From assembly GCA_037783415.1 (NCBI GenBank), contig JAZGTN010000037.1, forward strand, positions 4,822,501 through 4,886,500: a stretch of DNA of 64,000 nucleotides. Direction: 5' to 3'. The notes below the pieces were generated by a model. The model worked only from the letters and a program-made list of their open reading frames with translations, ran no database searches and was not told the origin of the DNA. This stretch comes from Leptasterias polaris (taxonomy: Eukaryota > Echinodermata > Asteroidea > Forcipulatida > Asteriidae). The position numbers were made by a program, and so were the translations under genes. Numbering within the stretch: position 1 is the stretch's first letter; every line of letters starts with the position of its first letter. This document shows, piece by piece, positions 24,297-35,259 of the stretch.

Positions 24297-26505
24297 CTGT
24301 GGACAAAACAGAAGGAGAGCACAATTAAATAATGAAAGCAATCACACAAACCGCATTTTATAAAACTGTTCTTTTAGTAGTAGTGATTTGTATAAAACAA
24401 TTTTGGTTTTTGTTTTCCCTTGCGAAAAGTAGTCGTATTTGGGGGTTCCGCGGGAAAAGAATTGCACACGCGTTCCTGGTTGGGTTCGAACCCCATACAG
24501 GGCCCTTTGCGATATGAGAAGAAATATGTGTCAGTCCGAATCTCACCCGAGTTGTATTCAAGCGATTTCATTTCTGCACGACTCGGGAAAGCACCGAGTA
24601 CACATTGCTTGTCAAGCGTCGGTGTAGGGTAAACAAAATGAATATGTGTAAAACAAGAAAAACAACTTTTAAAAAAATATATATATAACTTTACTCCTTA
24701 GTATTTTCAAAACATAATAACATTATTTGTTATTGTCCCGCCTCTCCCTGAACAAGCCGAAAGTGATATAAAGTGATATTAAGAGCATTTAATTCTACCA
24801 GCAATCTTTCTTTCTAAAACAGAACAGACCAACACCACAGTGAATGAAAGCATCCAGTGTTTTACATACTGAAATGAGATAGGTGAGTGTCGTCTTGCTC
24901 AATGAAAATTACGTGTATGTGATTTTTTTTATATTTTTTTTTCTTTTTCCCCCAAACATGATGCAATGAATGTTGACTGAATTCAAACTCATGATCATTT
25001 CTGGGGTCCATGAATTTCAAGCTGTTGAAAAAAAAATATTTGGAGGCGATTCAGTGACGGGTGATTGTGCGGTCCGAAAGCAATAACCTCGCTCGTTGTC
25101 AGGTCAGTTTAAAATAGGAATTATTCACAGGCAATCCTGACACAAACGACGTGAGGGAGTTTGAATTATCAAGGGGGAAACTATTAAGCTTATGCAACGA
25201 GGGTTTTCAAATTCAGGTTTCTGTTTCCCCTGCACAAATTTATAGACCAGATCCACACAGATGTGTTTTAGAACACGGACGGAGAAAGAAGCGAATCGAG
25301 TACGTGCAAAAAGCGATCACCAGTTGAGTTAGAAACCCCATTTAGTGAAAATGAGGTTAAAATAATATCGTTTATTTGCAAAGTTGTGCGATATTGTAAG
25401 GTATTCTCACGCCGTTCGGCGACTGTTTGATTCCTGCTGAAACAAGAGAGACGCTGCAGACATTTTTTTTCTTCTCAAAAACATAAAATCTTACTGAGCT
25501 CAAACTTCTGTGGACGTTTACTTGTAATGTGTTGAAGAACAACAGATCGGAATTGAACGAAGATATACTGCGCCACAGAAAAACTGCGCCATTGGTCAAA
25601 TAAAACTGCAATTCAAAACACACTAATGTTGTGATAGAGCCTACATACAAAGTCTGGTGGATTTTTTTTTAAAGCTTGACAGAACTCGTCCAACGCGCAC
25701 TTTAAGTCAAGCAATTTACAGTATTTTGCGCAATATTGAAACCGGGACATTTACATGAGTTATAGATTCCCATCTTCACCGGCAATGAGAAGCTTCTCAT
25801 AGGCGAGATGGGCGAAGGGGAATTCGTCTTGACATGACTTGATTATAGGGCAAGTTATTGCTTACGGGCTGTCGCTGATGATGGTTTTAAAAACAGACAA
25901 GCGCAAAGTAGAGCCTTGATGGACCTTTCCTGTGACTTGTGAAATATTCATCGATTTAAAAATATAGTTTTCCCCATTGGAACCGACCAGACTTAGCAAA
26001 ACCTGACAATTTGTTTTAGCATGCGTTACGCTATGTGCAACAGGAACCTCTATCGTTTTTACAAAAGGGTCCCTTTTGACGTCATCCACAACAACCCAAC
26101 AGCAGTTTGGTAAAACTTAACCCCAAAACCCGTGGATTCCGAAGTTTGTCTTGTAGTCTACAACCGGACTCACGCATAAAGCATGGCTTGCTCCGTAGTA
26201 CAAGAACCCAGACTTGTATTTTGATGGATTGACGATTTTAGCTATTATACAGCTCTATAATAAAGCTCTATCTTCCTAAACCGACATTATACAAATCATT
26301 ACAGTCCACGTGTTAATGATTCACTGACAAATAAAACCGTCCCCAGCGCAACATGGACGAGTGAACACATCATGGGCGAACCATTTAGCGACAACGAAAA
26401 TGGAAGTTGTCAAAATGAAGACTCAATTAAAAGCCCGATAAAAAAAAATTCTATGAGTATGATGATTGATGAATGGATGCCGCGGACTACTTTGGCCGTA
26501 GGGTC

Positions 26506-26802
26506 AACATTGAAGAGGAGGGAATCATTCGTTTAGTTGAAAGGTGTTCCTGAATAACTAAACGCTACCACCTTTTGAAATGAAACTTTCACAGGTTAGT
26601 TTTATTTTTTTATATTTATATGATAACAACAACCGAACAGCGAGAGTAACATATTTGGGGTTTTCAAGAATAGACAAACATCGGGATCAGTGTCTCTTGT
26701 TTAGAGAAAAAAACAACAAAAAATCATTAAACAAAACAATTTTAAAAACATTGAAGAGGAGGGAATCATTCGTTTAGTTGAAAGGTGTTCCTGAATAACT
26801 AA
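26506..26802. repeat. 56-bp direct repeats flanking an inserted repeat fragment
   Basis: An identical 56-bp segment occurs at 26506-26561 and 26747-26802 (aacattgaagaggagggaat ... ctgaataactaa). The DNA between, 26560-26750 with edge overlap, is identical to 28193-28383. This is too long for a transposase target duplication and looks like a templated insertion with duplication, or an assembly artefact. Confidence 0.85.
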
Positions 26803-26849
26803 CCGCTGCGGAAATCCACCTCTTCCATATCAACAGAACATTTTCGTCT

Positions 26850-27201
26850 TATAAAGGGTGTGTACAATATTGGTAAGATTGAAAATATAAATGTTCACAG
26901 ATTTGCACATAACTTACATGGTATAAAGATGGTCATGGTGGAAAACTTCCCTTAAAATAGTTTGCTTGAAATGCCATAGCTTTTAGGAAATGAGTAAAAC
27001 AATAGTCTTTATCCTGCAGGATAAAATCCGATGTTTGAAAAAAAGTTAAAATATATAATGGGGTTTGTCACTGTTTTCTCATGACTCCGAAGACCAATTG
27101 AGCTTAAACTTTCACAGGTTTGTTATTTCATGTATATGTTAGGTCACATCAAGTGTGGATTAAGGTCTTTAGCAATTACCAGTGTTGTACACACCCTTTA
27201 A
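26850..27201. mobile_element. TTAA-ended inverted-repeat element (copy 9)
   Basis: Left end aaagggtgtgtacaatattg, right end ccagtgttgtacacaccctttaa. Central palindrome atcctgcaggat at 27011-27022. Closest in style to copy 13 (51278), which has the same core. Confidence 0.8.
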
Positions 27202-27957
27202 GACGTGTTTAAATAGCTAAATAACTAAGAGGGACGGTGTTGCCTGTCTTAATAATAATTGCGAAAAGACAAAAATAACCTTGCATTATTGTGTCCGATA
27301 GCCAACACGGCCAGTCACCACGCGCAACAGCAACAGCCCCCTGGATAGTCTCCGTACTGAGATAAACATAGCTTTCAGGTTTAACATTCTTCCATGATTC
27401 CCATTGAATCTGTACTTTATTTGGAGTTATGTTTCCCGCGTACGGTCAAAACATAAGGACAACAACATGAGATAAAAACGACCGCACGGGGCTCAAGAAT
27501 TTGGTAACATAAGAAATGTTCCCCACCATGCCCCTCTTAAAGTAGTATACAACATCCGGTTTTGTTGTTTTTTGTTTGTTTGTTTGTTTCCTTTCTTGAA
27601 TGAGTAAACTCTAGCTTTCTATAAACACGCCATACTCCCAACCTGTGAAAACTTCACGAAACTAGGTGGTTACGTTTGGTGAAAATATCATAAAGCAATT
27701 TTTTTTTTATTTTTTTTTTTTTTGTGTGTGTGTGTGTGCACTTTCATAGCAGGCTTAATTCGATTGTGGCAATAAAAGCAACGGTGATTTGTAGCAGCCT
27801 TCAAATGTTCCTTTTCACTCCACTTGAATAGTATTTCAGACGGAAATGTATCGTGAAGGTTGGTATCGGTTTGAACTTTACACTCAAAGAGCTTCTGATT
27901 GAAATGTATATAGTTTCTATTTAATATTTGAAAGTGTCTGTTTGCTCTGCGTAATCT

Positions 27958-28295
27958 TTAAAGGGATTATTCAAAAAATAGTGACCATAAAAGCTTACTT
28001 TGTAGAAGCACTGCAGCTGTTGATAATTTATAACATTTTGAGAAACAATTCCCTTAAAAGGAATGCGGTTTAAATAGAGGAATTCAAAAACATTTCAATC
28101 CGAGAAACGTTTCTGCATGAAACGTTTCTCGGTTTTACGGATTATTCTTCCTGCGTGGACATAATCGCTCCAGATTTTCGGCGATATCTCAAAAACGCTA
28201 CCACCTTTTGAAATGAAACTTTCACAGGTTAGTTTTATTTTTTTATATTTATATGATAACAACAACCGAACAGCGAGAGTAACATATTTGGGGTT
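27958..28295. mobile_element. TTAA-type element (copy 10), source of the 26.6 kb insertion
   Basis: Starts ttaaagggattattc. Its centre at 28100-28132 is a perfect 14-bp-arm hairpin (ccgagaaacgtttc / gaaacgtttctcgg, 5-nt loop). The right end is degenerate near 28295. Sequence 28193-28383 is the apparent template for the insertion at 26560-26750. Confidence 0.72.
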
Positions 28296-28687
28296 TTCAA
28301 GAATAGACAAACATCGGGATCAGTGTCTCTTGTTTAGAGAAAAAAACAACAAAAAATCATTAAACAAAACAATTTTAAAAACACCAAAAGAAACCCCCAA
28401 AACCAAACAAACAAACAAATCTGCATAAGATCAGGCCATGAAAACTTCATTACACATAATATTTGTCTTTAAAATTTGAGGACATGCTTACGTTAAAAAC
28501 ATTCCACGACCTTCTAACGTGATGAATCTGATATTGTACCTCGCGTAATAATCTCATGCAAGGAGACTATGCATAAGACGCGCAAAAGACAAGTTATTAA
28601 TGTAGCGCGGTAGGAAATGCATTTCAAAGACGCGGTGGGGATGCTACGTTATAGAGCGCAAGCTACAGTCATTACTCTCTCATGACA

Positions 28688-28709
28688 CCCCCCCCCCCCC
28701 CCCCCCCCC
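28688..28709. repeat. C22 homopolymer
   Basis: Twenty-two consecutive C, the longest of about a dozen G or C runs of ten or more in the window. Confidence 0.95.
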
Positions 28710-28719
28710 TTTGGTAGAT

Positions 28720-30780
28720 TGCGTGAGTTTTTAAGAGTTGAGTGTTATTGTTTGTCATTGATCAATTCACGTAATGATTGCAGGCAGATTCGAATTTTAT
28801 TTGATGTGCCTGCGGATTTTCCATCCTTGAGTATTGTCAAACATCGTTGTAGGCCGTAAAACCAAACAAATATTGTAAATTTCGCAGGAAAATGGTACAT
28901 TCTTATCAGGTTTTGTTATAATTATGTATCATTCAGAAGAAAAGAACTGCGTCAATTTACAACTGTACTGAAAGATTTCTTGTGTCCCGTCACGTTTTGC
29001 AAAATGTTGGACGCAAACTTTAGACTAAGTACACATTCTAATGGCTCAGCGTCGCTTTACAATAACTTGGACGTTATCGCTTGAGATGTTATTGACGCTC
29101 GTAGTCTCACCCTCAAGGTGCGGTCGTTTCCGATTTCCTACCCAAGTTTTATCAACAGCAGACAATCCCTTGACATAATAGGAAAAGCACACAACCTTTT
29201 ATCAGCTATCCATTAAAATTTGGCGCTTTTGTATTTATTTATTGACTCCGGTGGATTCAATCACGAAAAAAAAGTCTGTTCATACACCACGTATAATGAA
29301 CGGCGGTGATCGAGGCTTTTAAAATGTCCTTGGGAATCTTCAATGAACATTGTTTTTGTGCCTGATACATCTCAATTTGAACAGTAAATGACTCATAACA
29401 AACTGAGGTAGACAGGGTGGGAACTCGAATCATTGCTCTTTGAATAATCTTCTAATTAAATGAACCAAGAATCCGGAGGGAATGGACATTTTATTTTTAT
29501 TAGGGCGAAGGCTGGTTTCACTGTGTGTCTACGTAGCTGTATCAAGTACAAGGTGTAAATGTTGCTGACCTAAATTCAACATTTCGGGGGACAGTTCACG
29601 CCGGGGGAGGGATTACGTTGTTGAAAGAATCGCGCGGATAACAGCGAAAGGGTCAATTTTGATATTTGTTTTGAATGAAATACAACTCTTCCATCCGCGC
29701 TTGTTGTGGAACTTTCATTATGTATTCTCATAATAATGAAAACCTGTTTAAATGCATACATTACATTGTTAATAAACTTATTATAATAATTTTAAATTAA
29801 TATCCAGATAGTTGTTGTTCAATATTGTAACTGATGTAAAACAAAGCATTGGAAAACAATTATGGTTTTTATTGATATCTATATTTTTTTTTTACCAAAA
29901 TCATTAAACAGAAATCAAAGTCTATTTATTATTTGCCTTTCAAAGAATGTATTTTGTTTTCTTCTCACAGTTTCATCAAAACTACAACCTTTTGCCCTTC
30001 TGTATATAAATTACTACGCAATTTTCAGTATTTATTTCTTATCTACCCGCGTGCATATAGGCTCAGGTATAGACCTAGTGATTAAGATATCACGCACACG
30101 TGCCAATCAAACCCAACAGAGGGACTCCCCAAATATCTTTGGATTATGATAGCACGCTTGGATTAGGACCGTGGTTTCACCGTAAATAATTTCACATGGG
30201 TGGGCTTGTCAAGGGTGCGCCCCGCAACGAGAAACATCGGCTTCGGGTCCGGGGCCTGCTTACGACCAAAGTAACCGACGTCAGTCAACAATCATCTGGG
30301 GAAGGTGTGACTGTGACCGGCATTACAGACCTTCTTCACGGACTGTGTCAAATCTGAACACCTCATTTTGAGATAACAATATTTTAGGGCTGTTCCGGAA
30401 CAAATCCGAGTTTTTGGGGTTGGGCACGATTGTCCAAAAAAGAGACGCACCTCCATTTTAATGGGTCTTAAGTCCGATCAGACCAAAATTGATCGACTGA
30501 ACGAAATGATCGCATGGGGAAACAGGCGAAATTATTTCGCAACTGGCTTTGAAACTGTCCGTTTGGAAAATGTTTGTAGGATCATTTGGGAACTCGTTAT
30601 AGTCCGGTTGGACGTGACTTGCTGACTGAAACAAGCAAACGGCAACTTACGGTACGGCGTAATCGCCGGCTCAGGATGTATTTTAGATGAATTTATAACC
30701 GTTTGTCTAATGTAATGAAACGGAAAACTGTCTTTTAAATATAATGTGAACTAATAGGGTATTCGATCAATTACACCTAC
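28720..30780. other. Intronic DNA, nothing recognised
   Basis: AT-rich in 29,700-30,050 with a 95-codon AT-driven frame (29862-30149). No splice-flanked exon recognised. Confidence 0.35.
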
Positions 30781-30781
30781 G

Positions 30782-31090
30782 TACGGATGGTTTTATCCGT
30801 TGAACACAAACTACGGAAACAACTCTTTTGACACGAGCCAAGAATGAGTTACTTACGGATGTTTTTATCCGTTCAACGCAAACTATAAGAAAAAAGTGTT
30901 TTGACGTGGGCCAAAATACGGTCATTCACGTACGGGTTACTTACGGATGTTTTTATCCGTTCAACGCAAACTTCCGAAACAAGTGTTTTGACGCGGGCCA
31001 ACTTACGGTCATTCACGTACGGGTTACTTACGGATGGTTTCAATCGTTCAAAGCAAACTATGGAACAACTCTTTTGACACGGGTCAAGTA
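30782..31090. repeat. Four-copy ~72-88-bp tandem array
   Basis: Units start tacggatg at 30782, 30854, 30942 and 31029. Each contains 'ttatccgttcaacgcaaact', then 'gaaacaa..cttttgac.cg.gcca', with units 2 and 3 adding 'cggtcattcacgtacgggtt'. The 87- and 102-codon frames on both strands here are translations of the repeat. Confidence 0.88.
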
Positions 31091-31094
31091 GGCC

Positions 31095-32880
31095 TGCAGT
31101 TACTGAATCGAAGTTTAAAAGTTTATTGGAGTATGGATCTGAGATATGTCGAGAGGGAGAGATCTGATCGCCTACTAACATCGGGCAACGTAAAGGTATA
31201 TGATCTGACTCACTGCAAACAAGACAAACGAGGTGAAATTCGATTAGACGTGCACTATATCGATTAGGTTACGGGATATGATATCGGGCAGGCCCTTTAC
31301 ACGAGCCTCTTTCGTCACATTTTTCCCAGGATCGATAGTGGTTTCAAGAAGGTCATTTTCCACACTGTCTGCGCCTGTGTGTTCCGTTGGTTGGATCATG
31401 GATACTGATCTGTGGCTATAAAGACCGTCCCTGGGGAACGCCAAAATACCAAGGCAAAAAAAATAAAAAAAATAAAATACCGTCTCTGCGTGTGCCGTTT
31501 TTTTTTTTGTTTTTTTTATTATTCTATTTATTTGACATTCACTTGTTGACGAGACAAAATGCGAACATTCATGTTGATTGATCTGGAGGAGATTTTCCAA
31601 GTTTGTTTCTAGCTGGGCACGCGATGTTAATGTCGATCATGATTTACCGTACGGTTTCATCTTAGGCCAGTGGGGGTATTTAATAATGTGCAAGTGGTGG
31701 GGTTCTTTTTCCAACAAGTTCTTTGTTTCTTTGTTGGTAGATTTTAATTTGAGTTTTTTGCAGTGGTTCTAAATACTAACAATGTTGATACGAGACAGAT
31801 ATTATACAGTGAAGTGGTAAGGAAATGATGATTAGCAGATATTTAACTTCCCAGATCTCACTTTAAGTGTTTGCGGTAGAACGCAAAGCTCAAAAGTTTA
31901 ATTATGGTGAAAATGAAAAAAACGAAATAATGGTTAATTCAGCGATGATACGCTTGTTAAACACCGGTTTGGAGCGAAGTTTTCCTTTGGGTCCTAGGTG
32001 AATGATTGAAATAAGCAGTGTTAAAAGTGACCAAGGTAGGCCTACCTAAACTAAATTACCGTAGCTTAATGATTACATATTCGTTGATGTAAATGCTAGT
32101 GTGTTAACTTTGTCCTCTCTGAATTGCTGTGTTCTTTGAGACATAATTGGTTCGCTCACTGCATACCAAGCAAGTCACTGTGTGTATTAGGAGTACAACG
32201 TAAGTAACGTCAGCGCTCTCTACGTTTCACTTTCGTGGGTTTCTTTGGGAAACGAGTCGCTCAAACAACGGGATGGAGTGAACGCATGCGTAACGCAATA
32301 TTTGACTATGTAGGTGTGCGCGTATTGGAACGTTAAAATGCGAGATTTTGTTACATTCACGCGCTAGTGGGGCACGCACGAGACTTGAGTGGCGTGTGAG
32401 CGATGTATTCACTTGCTGTAATGCAACCGGGGCCGAGATGCAATTACCGCGAGGCCTAAACACGTCAAGATACGGCTCGTCATCATCGACCAAGCCACAT
32501 TACGACACCTGTGCGACGCAATGCGTGCGTGGCATGTTTCATTTACGCTGTGACTACACAACTATAAACAGAGTCACAAGCCCCGCGTGTGTGTGAAGTG
32601 TAACGCATTAAACCGGCTCACGCTGGGAGCAGTTTTACAGCCCGATAACAGCTTCGGCCGTGAGGGATGATGGATAAATACTGTGGGAGTAATAATTGGT
32701 TTTTATTTCTATGAGTCGGATAGCGTCTTATTATAAAGGTGTTTACTGTACAGTGGGGACTGATGCAAGAGCACCCAGAGGACTTGATGCCTACAAGCAT
32801 CATACATCCACAAAACAAAAATAAAAACTTTAGCAAGGGTTTTTTGCAATTTGGAGCAGGGACCTGGGGAAAAGTATAAT
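31095..32880. other. Intronic DNA, nothing recognised
   Basis: Unique-looking sequence, more CpG-containing near 32,210-32,620, on approach to the 5' exon. No additional exon identified. Confidence 0.35.
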
Positions 32881-32911
32881 TTCCTAGAAATTAAAATTGA
32901 CTGTAACTCAC

Positions 32912-33157
32912 CACTCTTGGAAATCTCTTTTCTCGATGTTGGAGTTGCTCCAGGGCGCCTGAGATAAAGTCGGGCACAGTCCTCGCCGGCCGGACACGAA
33001 ACCAGTCCCGATGACTGCCGCTGGGTTTTCTGCTGGAGTGGAAACCGGCGGCTTCGTCCATGGGCTTGGCACTGACGCCAGTCAGGACGGCCACTAGGAG
33101 TACTGCTAGCCACACCATGCCGGTGGTCACCACTAGACTGTCCAGTTTCATGTTCAT
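32912..33157 (-). CDS. First coding exon: signal peptide, pro-region and furin-like site
   Basis: Encodes exactly 82 codons ending at a strong donor (GTG|GTGAGT). The start ATG at 33157 has A at -3; a second in-frame ATG lies two codons later. Residues 1-30 form a signal peptide: a charged start, the hydrophobic run VWLAVLLVAVLTGV, then VSA before K31. Residues 31-78 are a basic, proline-containing pro-region (RKPSGSHRDWFRVRPARTVP). It ends in R75-E-K-R78, a furin-type R-X-K-R site, followed by F79-P-R-V82. No cysteine occurs in the exon. The phase matches the ten-cysteine exon at 24296, giving a predicted precursor of about 158 residues and a mature peptide of about 80, close to prokineticin size. 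The link is inferred across 8.6 kb; the exon could instead begin another secreted peptide gene. Confidence 0.7.
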
Positions 33158-33520
33158 TGTTGTGTGTCTTAAAACCAGAGCGTTCTCTCCTTCCCCGATC
33201 CCTCACACTCTCGCCGAATTCTTCGGTCGGCCGTGGGCTAACTGCCTCCGCTCACCCGTCCGCTCCGACTTGTATAGTTTTCCCGTTCGAATGTCGGCTT
33301 TTCCTTCAACTTTTTTTTTGGGGGGGGGGGGGGGCCAGACGGTCAGAAACTGTCCTTGATAGCTCGGCTCGTCCTTTCTGTTCTTCCAATTTACCTTGTC
33401 TAATATGCAATTGCTAACCCACTGGACTGTAAATCAAGGTTTGTTTTCCCCGCTCACTGTCAGAAGTATCGGGTCCACTGGCTTGTCAAGAACTGAAGAA
33501 CCCGCAGCACAACTCACTAC

Positions 33521-33527
33521 CTTTATA
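33521..33527 (-). promoter_or_regulatory. Candidate TATA box for the minus-strand gene
   Basis: TATAAAG on the minus strand, about 365 nt upstream of the ATG at 33157. It would place transcription start near 33,495 and a 5' leader of about 340 nt that includes a C-rich run (G15 at 33320-33334 on the plus strand). A weaker alternative, ctataca, lies near 33,272. Confidence 0.3.
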
Positions 33528-33559
33528 CAGACGGGCATGCGCGGGCGTCCTTCCGTCGG

Positions 33560-35130
33560 AAGCACTCACACGGTATAGAGCTGTGGAATTATTTTGAACT
33601 CAGCAACCACAGACCGTTGCGGTAGTAGGCGGGTACTGTCTGCGCGCACCGTGATGCATGTGTGTGCACGGTGGACTGGCTACATCACTGTATACCAAGC
33701 CGTCAAACGGCACTCCGTACAACTTGATCTTAAAAGCCTACAGGGGGGGGGGGGGGGGGGGGGAGAGAATTTTACACGTGTCGATCACAACTGGCAGAGC
33801 TATTGAGTAATGGTAACTGTAAAGTTGGGCAATGAGAAATTCACAGGTAAATACATGGTGCTAAAAAAGAGGCGGGCACAAGTCCAAAATAGGGCAAGCA
33901 TCAAAACCTGTAAACCCATATATTAGTATAAACGAACGTGAAAAATAGCGTACAATTGGCTTAAGTTGACTTCATTACCCATTACCAGTTACGGCCAAAT
34001 CATTGTCAGTCTATATTAAAAACAACTTTAACAAAATACCAGACATAAACTCAATGTACGGGACACATATATTTTATAACCACCAACTGGAGACGGCATT
34101 TTTCAAATGCTTGGCATAAAATGCTTGGCATAACCAAAGAAAATTGATTGACAGTGAGTGTTTCCTAGCTCTATACCACATTACATAGGGGACAAGGTGG
34201 CTATGTAATACCAGTAGGTGATTTAGCCCATAGGGGCAGCACAGTGGTGATGTGTGCTATCAATTACAACCTGGACTCAACTGGGCATACTAGTAAATCT
34301 TTAGGCCCAAACCTGTCATATTAGGTCCATTTTGCCAAAGTTGTTTGAGCAATTGAATTAGTTATTATTTGAAATAATGGTGTTGTGTGGTTTACAAACC
34401 ACTTATCGTGCTACGTTTTGGTCAAATCGGGTGACCGTACCTAGTATGACCCTAGCGTTTGTTCGCCATGAACCATGTACATTGCGAAAAAACAACATGG
34501 CCGCTACATTTCAATTATGCACCAAGCATGACATACGTCACCGTTATGGCAACGGGAGAGAAGACAAACATGAAATACCCGTTCCCATTACAAAGCAAGA
34601 AGGAGACCCAATGGATCAGTTTTGAAAAACATAAATAATTTCAATCCATAAAAACGTAATAGTAACAAATGCACACAAATTCTAGTTTCTTAAAAGCTTC
34701 CATTTACATAACCCGTCATTACCATTCACCGCTGCAAGTCAAGTGGTTAATTCAAGATTCGTCAGGGATCGAGTATAAAAGCGGACGCAGGGATGTTAAA
34801 TAAATTCTCAAAGATTCTGAATGCGCTGTCTATAAAGAAAGAATTCTCTGGTACAAACGGTTGGTGTCCCTGTGGACCACAAAAACCCGGGTTTTGGTTT
34901 TGGTTCCGCTTATTAAGTGGCAAACATTGAGAGGCAAAGACTGCGGGAAGTGTTTTTTATGGGCAACATTTATAATTAGATTTTGTTTTGAAAAAGAAGT
35001 TGAGTTGACCAGGCAATTTTCTCTTTATTCCCGCTTTTCTCAAAGCATCTGGGCTATATGGCTCTCGTTTTAAGGTGCTGAGAGAACGTATCACCAAAGA
35101 TGTGTACCTTTGCACTTATATCCGTTGATT
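33560..35130. other. Upstream flank; G21 tract at 33743-33763
   Basis: Presumed upstream region of the minus-strand gene. A gcatgcgcggg NRF1-like GC block lies at about 33,535. The remainder holds no recognised gene. Confidence 0.35.
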
Positions 35131-35137
35131 ATAAAAG

Positions 35138-35254
35138 GCAAAAATTAGTTAGTGGCCTGACGTTTCGAACCTAGCAGAGTCTTTCTCGAAGGCTAATTGC
35201 CTTCGAGAAAGACTCTGCTAGGGTCGAAACGTCAGGCCACTAACAAATTTTTGC
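35138..35254. repeat. 56-bp-arm hairpin with 5-nt loop
   Basis: Arms 35138-35193 and 35199-35254 are almost perfect reverse complements (differences only near gaacct/agggtc and one base in the outer AT part). The loop is taatt. The arm contains ggcctgacgtttcga and gcagagtctttctcgaag. Confidence 0.92.
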
Positions 35255-35259
35255 ATTTA

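Larger units (their letters stand above)
24297..32911 (-). other. Inferred intron of the ten-cysteine peptide gene
   Basis: Bounded on the minus strand by a G|GTGAGT donor (32912/32911) and a polypyrimidine-CACAG acceptor (24297). Both neighbouring exons are phase 0. It may contain further exons I did not recognise. It carries two TTAA elements, a templated duplication, a C22 tract (28688-28709) and an ~87-bp tandem array. No other coding frame of interest was seen; for example 25862-26089 minus lacks any motif. Confidence 0.5.

Noticed and set aside
24481..24505. B-box-like ggttcgaacccc, possible tRNA
   Set aside because: No A box at the right distance and no acceptor-stem pairing.
32912..33157. 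Luqin-type neuropeptide, because of K-R-F-P-R
   Set aside because: Luqin peptides lie close to the signal peptide and end R-W-amide. Here the site is 48 residues further on and the next exon carries ten cysteines.
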